16,595 nucleotides of DNA from Schlegelella_A sp036272325 (lineage in GTDB: Bacteria; Pseudomonadota; Gammaproteobacteria; Burkholderiales; Burkholderiaceae_C): the NCBI GenBank assembly GCA_036272325.1, contig DATAYY010000077.1, forward strand, positions 1 to 16,595, in the 5' to 3' direction. Numbering within the stretch: the stretch's first letter is position 1; each line of letters begins with the position of its first letter. Position numbers and translations under genes: made by a program. The notes under the pieces were generated by a model, which did not search any database, was not told where the DNA came from, and saw only the letters and a list, made by a program, of their open reading frames with translations. Positions 1 to 7,018 of this stretch are shown piece by piece.

Positions 1-661
1 TGCCGAGGTGCGGGCCGAGCGTGTCGGCGCGCGCGAGGACGCGAAAGCCGCGCTCGCCGGCGAGGATGTCGAACGGCGTGCGCAGCAAGGTCGCATCGAA
101 CGTGCCTGCGACCAGGCCGGCGTAGCGAAGCTCGGTCGCGCCGCCGCGGACGATCGTCACTTCCGATTCGCCGACGCCGTTCGACTGCAGGAGCTCGCGC
201 AGGACGAAGGCAAAGCCGGTGTTGGGCGAGTCGACCGCGACCTTCCTGGCGCGCAGCTCGGCGACCGTCCTGATCGATCCTTCGGCGACGACGCTCAGGA
301 AGCCGTTGTCGACTCCCATCACCGCGACCAGGTCAGGCTCGTGCAGCGGCGCCCCGTCGCCCTGGCCTTCCTGGTAGGCGACGAGGTTGTCGATCGCCGC
401 CAGCGCAATGTCGTAGCGCCCCGCCATCAAGCCGTTGACCAGGGGGCCCGAGCCCGGCGTGTAGGCAAGCTCGACGGCGATTCCTTGTTTCTCGAAGAAG
501 CCTTGGCGTTGGGCGGCCCAGAGCGGCAAGTTCCAGCCGCCTGCGAAGGCGACCACGCGCACGACGGTGCGGCTCTGCGGAGCTGCCGCGGCTTGTGCGC
601 GCGCGACGCCGGCCGCCGTGCAGGCAACCGCGAACAGGACGAGAAGGCGAAGCAGCCTCAT
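1..661 (-). CDS. ABC transporter substrate-binding protein, NitT/TauT (NMT1/SsuA-like) family, C-terminus outside window
   Basis: Translating the minus strand from the ATG at 659-661 gives about 220 residues that stay open to the window edge, so the gene is partial. The first 23 residues form a Sec signal peptide (MRLLRLLVLFAVACTAAG..ARA), which places the product in the periplasm. The mature part has the usual start of this family: a WNLPLWAAQRQGFFEKQGI segment (residues about 43-61), then GSGPLVNGLMAGRYDIALAA (71-90), and later VAVDSPNTGFAFVLRELL. Family members capture small organic ligands such as nitrate, taurine, sulfonates or aromatic acids for an ABC importer; the ligand here cannot be told. 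The start lies 7 bp after the stop of the hydrolase gene, which suggests one transcript and coupled translation. No strong Shine-Dalgarno is visible. No permease or ATPase gene is inside the window; they may lie to the left or elsewhere. Confidence 0.88.
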   Translation of the reverse strand, partial: MRLLRLLVLFAVACTAAGVARAQAAAAPQSRTVVRVVAFAGGWNLPLWAAQRQGFFEKQGIAVELAYTPGSGPLVNGLMAGRYDIALAAIDNLVAYQEGQGDGAPLHEPDLVAVMGVDNGFLSVVAEGSIRTVAELRARKVAVDSPNTGFAFVLRELLQSNGVGESEVTIVRGGATELRYAGLVAGTFDATLLRTPFDILAGERGFRVLARADTLGPHLG

Positions 662-668
662 CGCCGCA

Positions 669-1484
669 TCATCGCTCGGCCTGGGCCAGATGCTCGAGAA
701 GAAACTCCGCGATCACGGGATCGACGTTCGCTGCATCGGTCACCGGGCCCATGTGGCCGAGCTCAGGAAACTCGACCAGCTCGGCGTGCGGCAGGACCCG
801 CATCAGCCGGCGGACAACGCCGTGCGCCGATGGGGTCGAACGCCCGCCGGTGAGGACAAGCACTGGCATGTCGAGCGACGCGAACGAAGCGAGCGGCGTC
901 ATCTCACTGAACAGCGCGTGCTTCCAACGGCGGACGCTCGCGACCGCCTTTGCGAGCGCGGGCTTTCTTTGCTCGGGGACGCGGTTCCAGCTGCCCTGGC
1001 CGCTCCAGTAGTCGATGAATCGCCGCGCCGCGCCGTCGAGATCGTCGCGGTCGAGCGCCAGCGCAGCGTCGGCGACCGCGTCGCGGATTCCGTCGGCGTC
1101 GTTCGGCGGCACGCCGTCGGCGTCGATGAGAGCGAACAGGGTCGGCTCGTAGAGTACGAGAGCCGCCACGCGCTCGCGGTGCGCGAGCGCCGCGATCAGC
1201 GCGACTGCGGCGCCGTAGGAGTGGCCGACCAGCGCGAACGGCGTCCCTGCCGTTCGCAACACCGGATCGACGAACGCGACCTCGTCGGCCAGCGCGATCG
1301 TGCGATCCGACGGCCATTCAGGGCTGCCGCCGGCGCCGTAGAGATCGGGCGCGAAGACGTGCAGGCGCGGCGACAGCCGCTCCATCAGGCCTCGCCACTG
1401 CGCCGAGTTGCTGGCGTTGGCGTGCAGGCAGACGACGCCGGGACCGGCGCCGGATTCGCGAACGTGAGGCAGGGATGGGTTCAT
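669..1484 (-). CDS. alpha/beta-fold hydrolase
   Basis: The product has 271 residues with the alpha/beta hydrolase layout: an oxyanion-region strand (GVVCLHANASNS), APDLYGAGGSP, the nucleophile elbow GHSYG with the likely catalytic Ser at about residue 89, and a late ELGHMGP that supplies the catalytic His. The acid residue is not obvious from inspection. Members cleave esters, lactones or similar bonds; the substrate is unknown. There is no signal peptide, so it is probably cytoplasmic. I chose the ATG at 1484 (MNPSLPHVRESG) because family similarity begins there. An in-frame ATG at 1523 would add 13 Arg-rich residues, with GGGG directly against the start codon, a poor ribosome-site spacing. 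It sits immediately upstream of the substrate-binding protein gene, so it may process a compound imported by that system; this is inference. Confidence 0.85.
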   Translation of the reverse strand: MNPSLPHVRESGAGPGVVCLHANASNSAQWRGLMERLSPRLHVFAPDLYGAGGSPEWPSDRTIALADEVAFVDPVLRTAGTPFALVGHSYGAAVALIAALAHRERVAALVLYEPTLFALIDADGVPPNDADGIRDAVADAALALDRDDLDGAARRFIDYWSGQGSWNRVPEQRKPALAKAVASVRRWKHALFSEMTPLASFASLDMPVLVLTGGRSTPSAHGVVRRLMRVLPHAELVEFPELGHMGPVTDAANVDPVIAEFLLEHLAQAER

Positions 1485-1650
1485 GGCGGTGCCGATCTTG
1501 TTCGCTCGACGTCGTGGCGTCATCCCCGAGCGTCCGCGGACTCTGACTGCGCGTCCCGATCGCGGCAGGGCGGTCGCGGCGCGGACGATCGGGCAACGAA
1601 CGACGACGCAGCGGCAGGACCGTCGCCGCTGAACGCGTCACAGTCCTGGC

Positions 1651-1920
1651 ATGGACACTTTCGCCGCATGCTGTGAGGACGCTTACACCCCGTCCACCGG
1701 AGCGCTCGGTCGAACGATCGTCATCGCGGCCTTGGCGTTCGCGTCGGCGATCGTGATGAGCGTTGCGTCACCGTCGGTTTCGCTGCCGCGCCTGGACGTC
1801 GCAGCGGGCCCGGCGGCATTGCCGATGCCGCCCAGCACCCTGGCGGGGATGTCGTGCCGTGCCGAGCCCGTCGTTCGCTCCGACGCGGCGGCGCGCTATC
1901 GCCGCCCTGGCCGCGCGTAG
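1651..1920 (+). CDS. small hypothetical protein with one hydrophobic segment (doubtful)
   Basis: This 89-residue frame lies between a minus-strand hydrolase and the minus-strand MAPEG gene, where no other gene fits. It carries one hydrophobic stretch (TIVIAALAFASAIVMSVA, residues about 22-39), which could be an anchor or a poor secretion signal, followed by a Pro/Ala-rich tail. Third codon positions are mostly G or C, like true genes nearby, but in DNA this GC-rich that is weak evidence. I see no convincing Shine-Dalgarno before the ATG and recognise no family. It ends 18 bp before the end of the convergent MAPEG gene. It may be a lineage-specific membrane or secreted peptide, or not a gene at all. 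Confidence 0.35.
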   Translation: MDTFAACCEDAYTPSTGALGRTIVIAALAFASAIVMSVASPSVSLPRLDVAAGPAALPMPPSTLAGMSCRAEPVVRSDAAARYRRPGRA

Positions 1921-1938
1921 CGGACCGTCAACGCTTGC

Positions 1939-2346
1939 CTACGTCACGTGGCGCAGCAGCGCGAGCGCGTAGACGAGGAAGGCGATCCAGGCAACGGTGA
2001 AGAGCAGCGTGCGCGCCTTCAGCAGTCCGGTGCCACTGATGTGCACGAGCGCGTGGGCGAGGCGAGCGAAGAAGTAGACGGCCGCACAAGTGGCGGTGAT
2101 TCCGGTGTGGACACCCATGGCCTGGCCGATGAGGACGACGGCAGCGAACGGAGCGAAGTTCTCGACCGCGTTCTGGTGGGCGCGATTGGCGCGATTCACC
2201 CAGGGCGGCAACGGACCGCTCGGCGCGACTCGATACGACTCATCCGTGAGGGGGCCGCGCGTCTTGACGTAGCCGATGACGACCGGGATCCAGAGCACTC
2301 CGGTCAGGATGGTCGTGAGAAGCAGGTAGACCAGTTCGCTGTTCAT
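1939..2346 (-). CDS. MAPEG-family integral membrane protein
   Basis: The 135-residue product has about four membrane helices (residues roughly 5-27, 64-80, 83-101 and 112-132). Between helices one and two it carries the bacterial MAPEG signature RANRAHQNAVENFAPFA (52-68). MAPEG proteins (membrane-associated proteins in eicosanoid and glutathione metabolism) are small membrane enzymes; bacterial members are mostly uncharacterised and some are glutathione transferases or peroxidases. The length matches the usual 130-140 residues. The ATG at 2346 is well supported by AGGGGGAG about 5 bp upstream. It lies about 110 bp downstream of the fliR stop on the same strand, but its function does not link it to motility, so I regard it as a separate unit. 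Confidence 0.85.
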   Translation of the reverse strand: MNSELVYLLLTTILTGVLWIPVVIGYVKTRGPLTDESYRVAPSGPLPPWVNRANRAHQNAVENFAPFAAVVLIGQAMGVHTGITATCAAVYFFARLAHALVHISGTGLLKARTLLFTVAWIAFLVYALALLRHVT

Positions 2347-2455
2347 CGACTCCCCCTGGCGGCTTGGGATGGCCGCTCGCTGGCGCGAAGAATCCGCTCA
2401 ATCCCGAAGGCGGGTATTGGGGTTTCCGCCTAGCCGCGAGAGACCAGCGACGCGG

Positions 2456-3217
2456 CTACTGGAACTGCGCCAGCATTCTTTCGAGCGCCATCGTGAACGG
2501 CGTCTCCATCAGCGGCAGCGTCACCAGCACGCCGACGAGACCGACGCCGAGCGTGATCGGAAAGCCGATCGCGAAGATGTTCATCTGCTGCGCGACGCGC
2601 GAGATGACGCCGAGGACGAGGTTGGCGAAGAGCAGCATCGCGACCAGTGGCAGCGCGATCCACAGGCCGAGACGAAAGATCTCGGCGCCCCAGCGCTGCG
2701 GCTCGACCACGCGCAGGAACGCGAACGGATCGGCCGCCACCGGAAACGCGGTGAAGCTTTGCACGACGGCGGCGATGACGAGCAGATGGGCGCCGCTGAC
2801 GATGAAAAGCCACGCGATCATCGTGCTGTAGAAACTGCTGACGGAGGTCTGCTCGCCGCCGCTCATCGGGTTGAAGAAGGCCGCGAAGTTCATTCCCATC
2901 TGCAGGCCGATGAGCTCGCCGGCGAACTCGACCGCCGAGAAGACGATTCGCACCGCGAAGCCGAGCGAGACGCCGACGAGCACCTGCTGCAGCACGGCGA
3001 GCAGCGCCGCCGACGACTCGAGCGCGATCGGCGCAATCGGCGGCATCGACGCCTGGGCGCAGAACGCGATCAGGAACGCGAGCCCGATGCGGATCCGCAC
3101 CGGCACCGAGCGCTGCGCGATCACCGGCATCGCGCTGAAGAGCGAGACGACGCGCAGGAACGGCCAGAGGATCGGCGTCACCCAGGCGAGGACGTCGGCC
3201 TCGGTGAAGGTCAGCAC
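2456..3217 (-). CDS. fliR: flagellar biosynthesis protein FliR
   Basis: FliR is part of the FliPQR export gate that sits inside the MS ring and passes rod, hook and filament subunits across the inner membrane. The 253-residue product has the expected length and about six hydrophobic segments. Recognisable segments are RVVSLFSAMPV near the start, ELIGLQMGMNFAAFFNP in the middle and NIFAIGFPITLGVGL late, all typical of FliR. The start codon is GTG at 3215-3217, without a good ribosome site. This is the last flagellar gene of the run and, unlike its neighbours, is separated from the preceding gene fliQ by a 91-bp repeat-like hairpin element, which could affect its expression. Confidence 0.97.
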   Translation of the reverse strand: MLTFTEADVLAWVTPILWPFLRVVSLFSAMPVIAQRSVPVRIRIGLAFLIAFCAQASMPPIAPIALESSAALLAVLQQVLVGVSLGFAVRIVFSAVEFAGELIGLQMGMNFAAFFNPMSGGEQTSVSSFYSTMIAWLFIVSGAHLLVIAAVVQSFTAFPVAADPFAFLRVVEPQRWGAEIFRLGLWIALPLVAMLLFANLVLGVISRVAQQMNIFAIGFPITLGVGLVGVLVTLPLMETPFTMALERMLAQFQ

Positions 3218-3308
3218 GACCGCCGCGCCCGCTCGGCCGCCCGAAGGGCGCAGCGCGCCCTCTCGGGGGGCAGTGGCCGGAGGGAGCAGGGGGGCTCCAT
3301 TCCTGACC
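3218..3308. repeat. REP-like GC-rich hairpin element filling the fliQ-fliR gap
   Basis: The 91 bp between the fliQ stop and the fliR GTG hold a compact inverted repeat: AGGGCGC at 3245-3251 and GCGCCCT at 3255-3261 with a 3-base loop. The stem is flanked by further pairing between CCCGAA (3240-3245) and TCGGGG (3263-3268). There are runs of G/C on both sides and no T-tract, so a classical terminator is unlikely. From memory, very similar units occur between genes in many Burkholderiales genomes, behaving as extragenic palindromes. This is pattern recognition, not a search. Every other junction from fliL to fliR is an overlap or a gap under 40 bp, so the element looks inserted. Confidence 0.6.
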
Positions 3309-3578
3309 TCAGCCGACGACGCTCGGGATCGCGTGCAGGGTGCGTTGCAGGAACTCGACCAGCGAGGTCAGCATCCACGGCCCGGCGACCGCGAGCACGG
3401 CGACCGCGGCGACGATCTTCGGCACGAACGACAGCGTCGCCTCGTGGATCTGCGTCGCCGCCTGGAAGATGCTGACGACCAGGCCGACGGCGAGCACCGT
3501 GAGCAGGATCGGCGCCGAGATCATCAGCAGCACGTAGAGGCTCTGCTGGCCGAGGGTGAAGACCTGTTGCGAGTCCAT
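3309..3578 (-). CDS. fliQ: flagellar biosynthesis protein FliQ
   Basis: FliQ is the small two-helix subunit of the FliPQR export gate; several copies wrap around FliP and FliR. The 89-residue product matches the family length exactly. Its features are the N-terminal MDSQQVFTLGQQSLYVLL, a first membrane segment at about 15-38, ATQIHEATLSFVPKIVA as the conserved loop, and a second segment at about 53-75. The ATG at 3578 lies 10 bp after the fliP stop. No clear Shine-Dalgarno is seen, so it probably depends on translation of fliP. Confidence 0.97.
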   Translation of the reverse strand: MDSQQVFTLGQQSLYVLLMISAPILLTVLAVGLVVSIFQAATQIHEATLSFVPKIVAAVAVLAVAGPWMLTSLVEFLQRTLHAIPSVVG

Positions 3579-3588
3579 CGCGCGGGCG

Positions 3589-4437
3589 CTAGGTGTTGAA
3601 GCTGGCCGCGAGCGAGCCGAGCAGCAGGTTCCAGCCGTCGGCGAGCACGAACAGCATCAGCTTGAATGGCAGGGCGATCAGCACCGGCGACAGCATCATC
3701 ATGCCGAGCGACATCAGCACGCTGGCGACGATCATGTCGATGATCAGGAACGGCAGGAAGACGAGAAAGCCGATCTGGAACGCGCTTTTCAGCTCGCTCG
3801 TCACGAACGCCGGCACCAGCACCTTGAACGGCACGTCGGCGGTCGGCACCGCCGGGTCGATGCGGGCGAGCTTGGCGAACAGCATCACGTCGGCCTGGCG
3901 GGTCTGCTTCATCATGAAGCCGCGCACCGGGCTCTCGCCGCGCTTGAGCGCTTCGTCGAAGGCGATCTTGTTGTCGGCGTACGGCTGGTAGGCGTCGCTG
4001 TAGACCTTGTCGATCGTCGGTCCCATGACGAAGAAGGTGAGGAAGAGGCTGAGGCCGATGACGACCTGGTTCGGCGGCGCCGCCTGCGTGCCGAGCGCCT
4101 GGCGCAGGAGGCTCAGCACGATGACGATCCGGGTGAAGCTCGTCATCAGCAGCAGCACCGCAGGCAGGAAGCTGAGCGCGGTGAAGAAGAGGAGCGTCTG
4201 GATCGGCACCGAGTAGCTCGTGCTGCCGGCGCTCGAGCCGATGATGAGCGGCAGACTCGCGCCGGCGCTGGCTGCGGTCTGCGCGCGCGCGGGGAAGGCG
4301 ACCAAGAGAACGGCGACGACGACGAGCACGACCAGCGCCACCCAGGCGAAGCGCCGCTGCGCCGGCCCGCGCAAGCGGGCGTCGAGCGCTGCGTTGCCGC
4401 GCCGATGCTCGGCCAGGCCGATGCGCTCAGCGGGCAC
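3589..4437 (-). CDS. fliP: flagellar biosynthesis protein FliP
   Basis: FliP forms the pentameric core of the export-gate channel. The 282-residue product has an extended N-terminus with a hydrophobic signal sequence (residues 30-52, likely cut after ARA), as expected because FliP is made with a cleavable signal. Next come the first paired helices with LLLMTSFTRIVIVLSLLRQA, the periplasmic domain containing VRGFMMKQTRQADV, and the last helices with FQIGFLVFLPFLIIDM and GMMMLSPVLIALPFKLMLF. All are family hallmarks. The start is GTG at 4435-4437, overlapping the end of fliO by 11 bp, with GGGAG about 7 bp upstream. Confidence 0.97.
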   Translation of the reverse strand: MPAERIGLAEHRRGNAALDARLRGPAQRRFAWVALVVLVVVAVLLVAFPARAQTAASAGASLPLIIGSSAGSTSYSVPIQTLLFFTALSFLPAVLLLMTSFTRIVIVLSLLRQALGTQAAPPNQVVIGLSLFLTFFVMGPTIDKVYSDAYQPYADNKIAFDEALKRGESPVRGFMMKQTRQADVMLFAKLARIDPAVPTADVPFKVLVPAFVTSELKSAFQIGFLVFLPFLIIDMIVASVLMSLGMMMLSPVLIALPFKLMLFVLADGWNLLLGSLAASFNT

Positions 4438-4780
4438 CGTCGTCTCCCGCGCCGGGCTTCATCACACGGGCGAGCATCCGGGCGAAGCTCGCCGTCGGCT
4501 GGGCACCGGCCGATGTCTCCGCAGCTTGGGGCGCCATCGTGTGCAGCGTCGTGATCGCCGTCGGCGTCACCCCGAGCACCAGCCAGCGGCGCTCGTCGCC
4601 GCTGCCGATCTCGACCGTGACGATCCGCTGCGAGGTCGATAGTGGCAGCATCGCGATGCTCTTCATGACGCCCGCGCCGCCGGCGCCGCCGAGCGGCGTG
4701 CGTTTCAGGAACCAGAGCGCCAGCGGGATCAGCGCGATGATCGCCGCGAACCACAGCAGCGCGCTCAGGCCATTGGGCAT
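4427..4780 (-). CDS. fliO: flagellar biosynthetic protein FliO
   Basis: FliO is a single-pass membrane helper that assists assembly of the FliP ring. The 117-residue product has one N-terminal membrane helix (LLWFAAIIALIPLALWFL, residues about 8-25), then a cytoplasmic domain with the family pattern MLPLSTSQRIVTVEIG and RRWLVLGVTPTAITTLH. Sequence conservation in FliO is low, so position between fliN and fliP supports the call strongly. It begins 37 bp after fliN and overlaps fliP by 11 bp. No strong ribosome site is visible. Confidence 0.95.
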   Translation of the reverse strand: MPNGLSALLWFAAIIALIPLALWFLKRTPLGGAGGAGVMKSIAMLPLSTSQRIVTVEIGSGDERRWLVLGVTPTAITTLHTMAPQAAETSAGAQPTASFARMLARVMKPGAGDDGAR

Positions 4781-4817
4781 GGTCGGAAACCGGCAGCGCG
4801 AGAAAGGAGCGGCGCGC

Positions 4818-5249
4818 TCAGCCCCGGCTCAGCCGGCGCATGCGCTCGCTCGGCGTCACGATGTCGGTCAGCCGGATGCCGAACTTCTCGTTGACGACGA
4901 CGACCTCGCCCTGCGCGATCAGGTAGCCGTTGACGAGCACGTCCATCGGCTCGCCCGCCATCGCCTCGAGCTCGACGACCGAGCCTTGCGCGAGCTGCAG
5001 GATGTTCTTGATCGGGATCCGCGTCCGGCCGAGCTCGACGGTGAGCTGGACCGGAATGTCGAGGATCATGTTGATGTCGTTGCCCGCCGTCGAGCCGCTG
5101 GTCGGCGCGAAGTTGGCGAACGACGCCGGCGAGATCTGTTCGGCCGCGACGTGGATCTCGGACGCCGTCTCGGTGCGGCCGTCGGCCGCGGCCCAGTCGG
5201 CGGCGGCCGGGTCGTTCGGCGTCGCGCCGGGAGTGTTGTCACTGGACAT
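4818..5249 (-). CDS. fliN: flagellar motor switch protein FliN
   Basis: FliN builds the lower part of the C-ring together with FliM and docks the FliH-FliI complex. The C-terminal SpoA domain fills the last 85 or so residues, with ILDIPVQLTVELGRTRI, ILQLAQGSVVEL and the typical GEVVVVNEKFGIRLTDIV. The N-terminal 55 residues are Ala/Asn-rich and variable, as usual in Proteobacteria. I chose the ATG at 5249, giving 143 residues (MSSDNTPG), because GGAG lies 7-8 bp upstream and the start then overlaps the fliM end by 11 bp. A longer frame from 5309 would run inside fliM and add 20 unlikely residues. Confidence 0.97.
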   Translation of the reverse strand: MSSDNTPGATPNDPAAADWAAADGRTETASEIHVAAEQISPASFANFAPTSGSTAGNDINMILDIPVQLTVELGRTRIPIKNILQLAQGSVVELEAMAGEPMDVLVNGYLIAQGEVVVVNEKFGIRLTDIVTPSERMRRLSRG

Positions 5250-6243
5250 GGGTTTCTCCGAGCCAGCTTTCGCGCGAGCCGGCGAGCAGTTGATCGACCT
5301 TGAGCGCATAGCGCCCGTTCGAGGTTCCGTAGTGGCAATCGAGCACGGGCACGCCGGCGACCTTGGCCTGGATTGCCTGGCGCAGGTCGAGCTCGATGAA
5401 GTCGCCCGGCTTCAGCGCGAGCAGTTGCTCGACCGTCGCCGGCGCCTGCGCGAGCTCGGCGACGAGCTCGACCTCGGCCGACTGGATCTGCTGCGTCATC
5501 AGGTTGACCCAGCGCCGGTCGGGCGCGTTCGAGCTGCCGTGCATCGTCGAGTAGAGGACGTCGCGGATCGGCTCGAGCGTCGCGTACGGGATGCAGAAGT
5601 GGATCGTCCCGCTCGCTTCGCCGATCTCGAGCGTGAACGACGTCGAGACGACGATCTCCGACGGTTGCGCGACGTTGGCGAACTGCGGCTGCATCTCGGC
5701 ACGCTGGTAGTCGAGCTCGAGCGGGTAGATGCCGTCCCAGGCGCGCTTGTAGTCGGCGATCACGACGTCGCACAGGCGCCGGATCACGCGTTGCTCGGTG
5801 GCCGAGAAGTCACGCCCCTCGATCCGGGTCGGGTACTTGCCGGCGCCGCCGAAGAGCGCGTCGATGACGGCGAACACGAGCGGCGGGTCGCAGACGACGA
5901 GCCCGAGCCCGCGCAGCGGCCGCACCGAGACGATGTTGAAGTTGGTCGGTGACGCGATCTCGCGCAGGAAGGCGCTGAACTTGTGGACGTGCATCGGCCC
6001 GATCGAGACCTCGGGGCTCTTGCGAATGAAGCTGAACAGGCCGGTGCGGATGTTCTTCGCGAAGCGCTCGTTGATGATCTCGAGCGCCGGCATGCGCTCG
6101 CGCACCATCCGGTCCTGGTTGACCAGGTCGTAGCGGCGAACGCCGCCCTCGGCCGGCTCCTCTGCCGCCAGCGAGTCGCTCTCGCCGGCGATTCCGGAAA
6201 GCAGCGCGTCGACTTCGTCCTGGGTCAGGATCTGGTCGTTCAT
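5239..6243 (-). CDS. fliM: flagellar motor switch protein FliM
   Basis: FliM is the C-ring subunit that receives phospho-CheY and passes the switching signal to FliG. The 334-residue product has the N-terminal CheY-P binding peptide ILTQDEVDALLSGI (residues 5-18). The middle CheC-like domain includes LFGGAGKYPTRIEGRDFSAT. The C-terminal SpoA domain, which pairs with FliN, includes ALKPGDFIELDLRQAI. The ATG at 6243 has GAAGG about 8 bp upstream and lies 10 bp after the fliL stop. The intact CheY-binding peptide implies that the motor is under chemotaxis control. Confidence 0.98.
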   Translation of the reverse strand: MNDQILTQDEVDALLSGIAGESDSLAAEEPAEGGVRRYDLVNQDRMVRERMPALEIINERFAKNIRTGLFSFIRKSPEVSIGPMHVHKFSAFLREIASPTNFNIVSVRPLRGLGLVVCDPPLVFAVIDALFGGAGKYPTRIEGRDFSATEQRVIRRLCDVVIADYKRAWDGIYPLELDYQRAEMQPQFANVAQPSEIVVSTSFTLEIGEASGTIHFCIPYATLEPIRDVLYSTMHGSSNAPDRRWVNLMTQQIQSAEVELVAELAQAPATVEQLLALKPGDFIELDLRQAIQAKVAGVPVLDCHYGTSNGRYALKVDQLLAGSRESWLGETHVQ

Positions 6244-6253
6244 CGCGGCGCCT

Positions 6254-6943
6254 TCATTGGATGATGAAGCTCGAGAAGTGCACGTGCTGGATCGGATTGC
6301 GCTGCGCGTTGGGGTTGCGTCGGAGCGCCTTCGCCCGCGCAGAGGCAGCGCTTGCGACTGCGACCGCGCTCGCCGGCGCGCTCGCGCCGGCGACGGCGCC
6401 GGTCTCGGTCTCGGTCGGCGCCGGCGACACCGGCTCGGGCGCGACGACCTCGATTCCCATCGGCCGCGCTGCCTCGCGCACGATTTCCTGCGCGAGCAGC
6501 TCCTTGCCTTCGCGGCTGAGCAGCTCCTTCGACGTCTTGTTGGCGAGGACCAACAGGATGGCGTTGCGGATCGCCGGCATGTAGGCCTTGATCTGCTCGC
6601 CCGAGGCGTTGCTGTCGAGCTCGAAGGTCATGCCGATCTGGGCGTAGCGGTCGGCGTCGCGGTCGGCGAGGTTGACGATGAAGGGATCGAGCGGCAGGTA
6701 GATCGGCACGTTTTTCGGGTCGACGTGCGACCCTGCCGTGGATTCGGCGGCACCTGCTTCTTCCTCGGTCGCGACGGCCGCGGCGGCGGCTGCGTGCGCG
6801 GCGCGCTGCTTCAGGAACGCGACCGCGCCAGCGCCGAGGGCCACGACCAGGGCGAGGACCGCGGCGGCGACGACGAGGATCTTCTTCCCCGGGCGCCGGG
6901 TCGGCGCGGCCTCGGCGGCCGGCTCGGCCATCACTGCAGACAT
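6254..6943 (-). CDS. fliL: flagellar basal body-associated protein FliL
   Basis: FliL is an inner-membrane protein whose periplasmic domain surrounds the MotAB stators and supports torque. The 229-residue product has one membrane helix (residues about 21-44), an Ala-rich linker, and the FliL domain with LDPFIVNL, RYAQIGMTFEL and MPAIRNAILLVLANKTS. A long Ala/Pro/Glu-rich insert (about 168-208) precedes a conserved C-terminal tail ending HVHFSSFIIQ. The insert makes it longer than the 150-180 residues of many FliL proteins; a similar spacer occurs in other beta-proteobacterial FliL as far as I recall. I chose the ATG at 6943 (MSAVMAEP) because AAAGGAG lies 5 bp upstream. An upstream in-frame start at 6967 has no such site. 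Confidence 0.96.
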   Translation of the reverse strand: MSAVMAEPAAEAAPTRRPGKKILVVAAAVLALVVALGAGAVAFLKQRAAHAAAAAAVATEEEAGAAESTAGSHVDPKNVPIYLPLDPFIVNLADRDADRYAQIGMTFELDSNASGEQIKAYMPAIRNAILLVLANKTSKELLSREGKELLAQEIVREAARPMGIEVVAPEPVSPAPTETETGAVAGASAPASAVAVASAASARAKALRRNPNAQRNPIQHVHFSSFIIQ

Positions 6944-6948
6944 CGATG

Positions 6949-6955
6949 CTCCTTT
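6949..6955 (-). promoter_or_regulatory. ribosome binding site deciding the fliL start
   Basis: On the minus strand AAAGGAG lies 5 bp before the ATG at 6943. It is among the best Shine-Dalgarno matches in the window, and it selects this start over an in-frame start at 6967. Confidence 0.8.
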
Positions 6956-6975
6956 GGATCCGCTCACCCGGTCAC

Positions 6976-6993
6976 GGCGGCGCGCGCGCCGCC
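6976..6993. repeat. perfect 18-bp GC palindrome in the fliL leader
   Basis: The 18 bases at 6976-6993 read GGCGGCGCG then CGCGCCGCC, which is a perfect palindrome. It lies about 33 bp upstream of the fliL start, within the leader of fliL mRNA. It could fold into a tight hairpin or be a dimeric protein site. In a genome this GC-rich a chance origin is also possible. Confidence 0.55.
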
Positions 6994-7018
6994 TGCCGGC
7001 GCCCGCTCCTGTGCAGGG

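Noticed and set aside
2433..2456. Hairpin GCCGCG/CGCGGC at the end of fliR as a terminator
   Set aside because: The stem is only 6 bp with a 12-base loop, overlaps the stop codon and is not followed by a T-rich tract, so it does not qualify as an intrinsic terminator.
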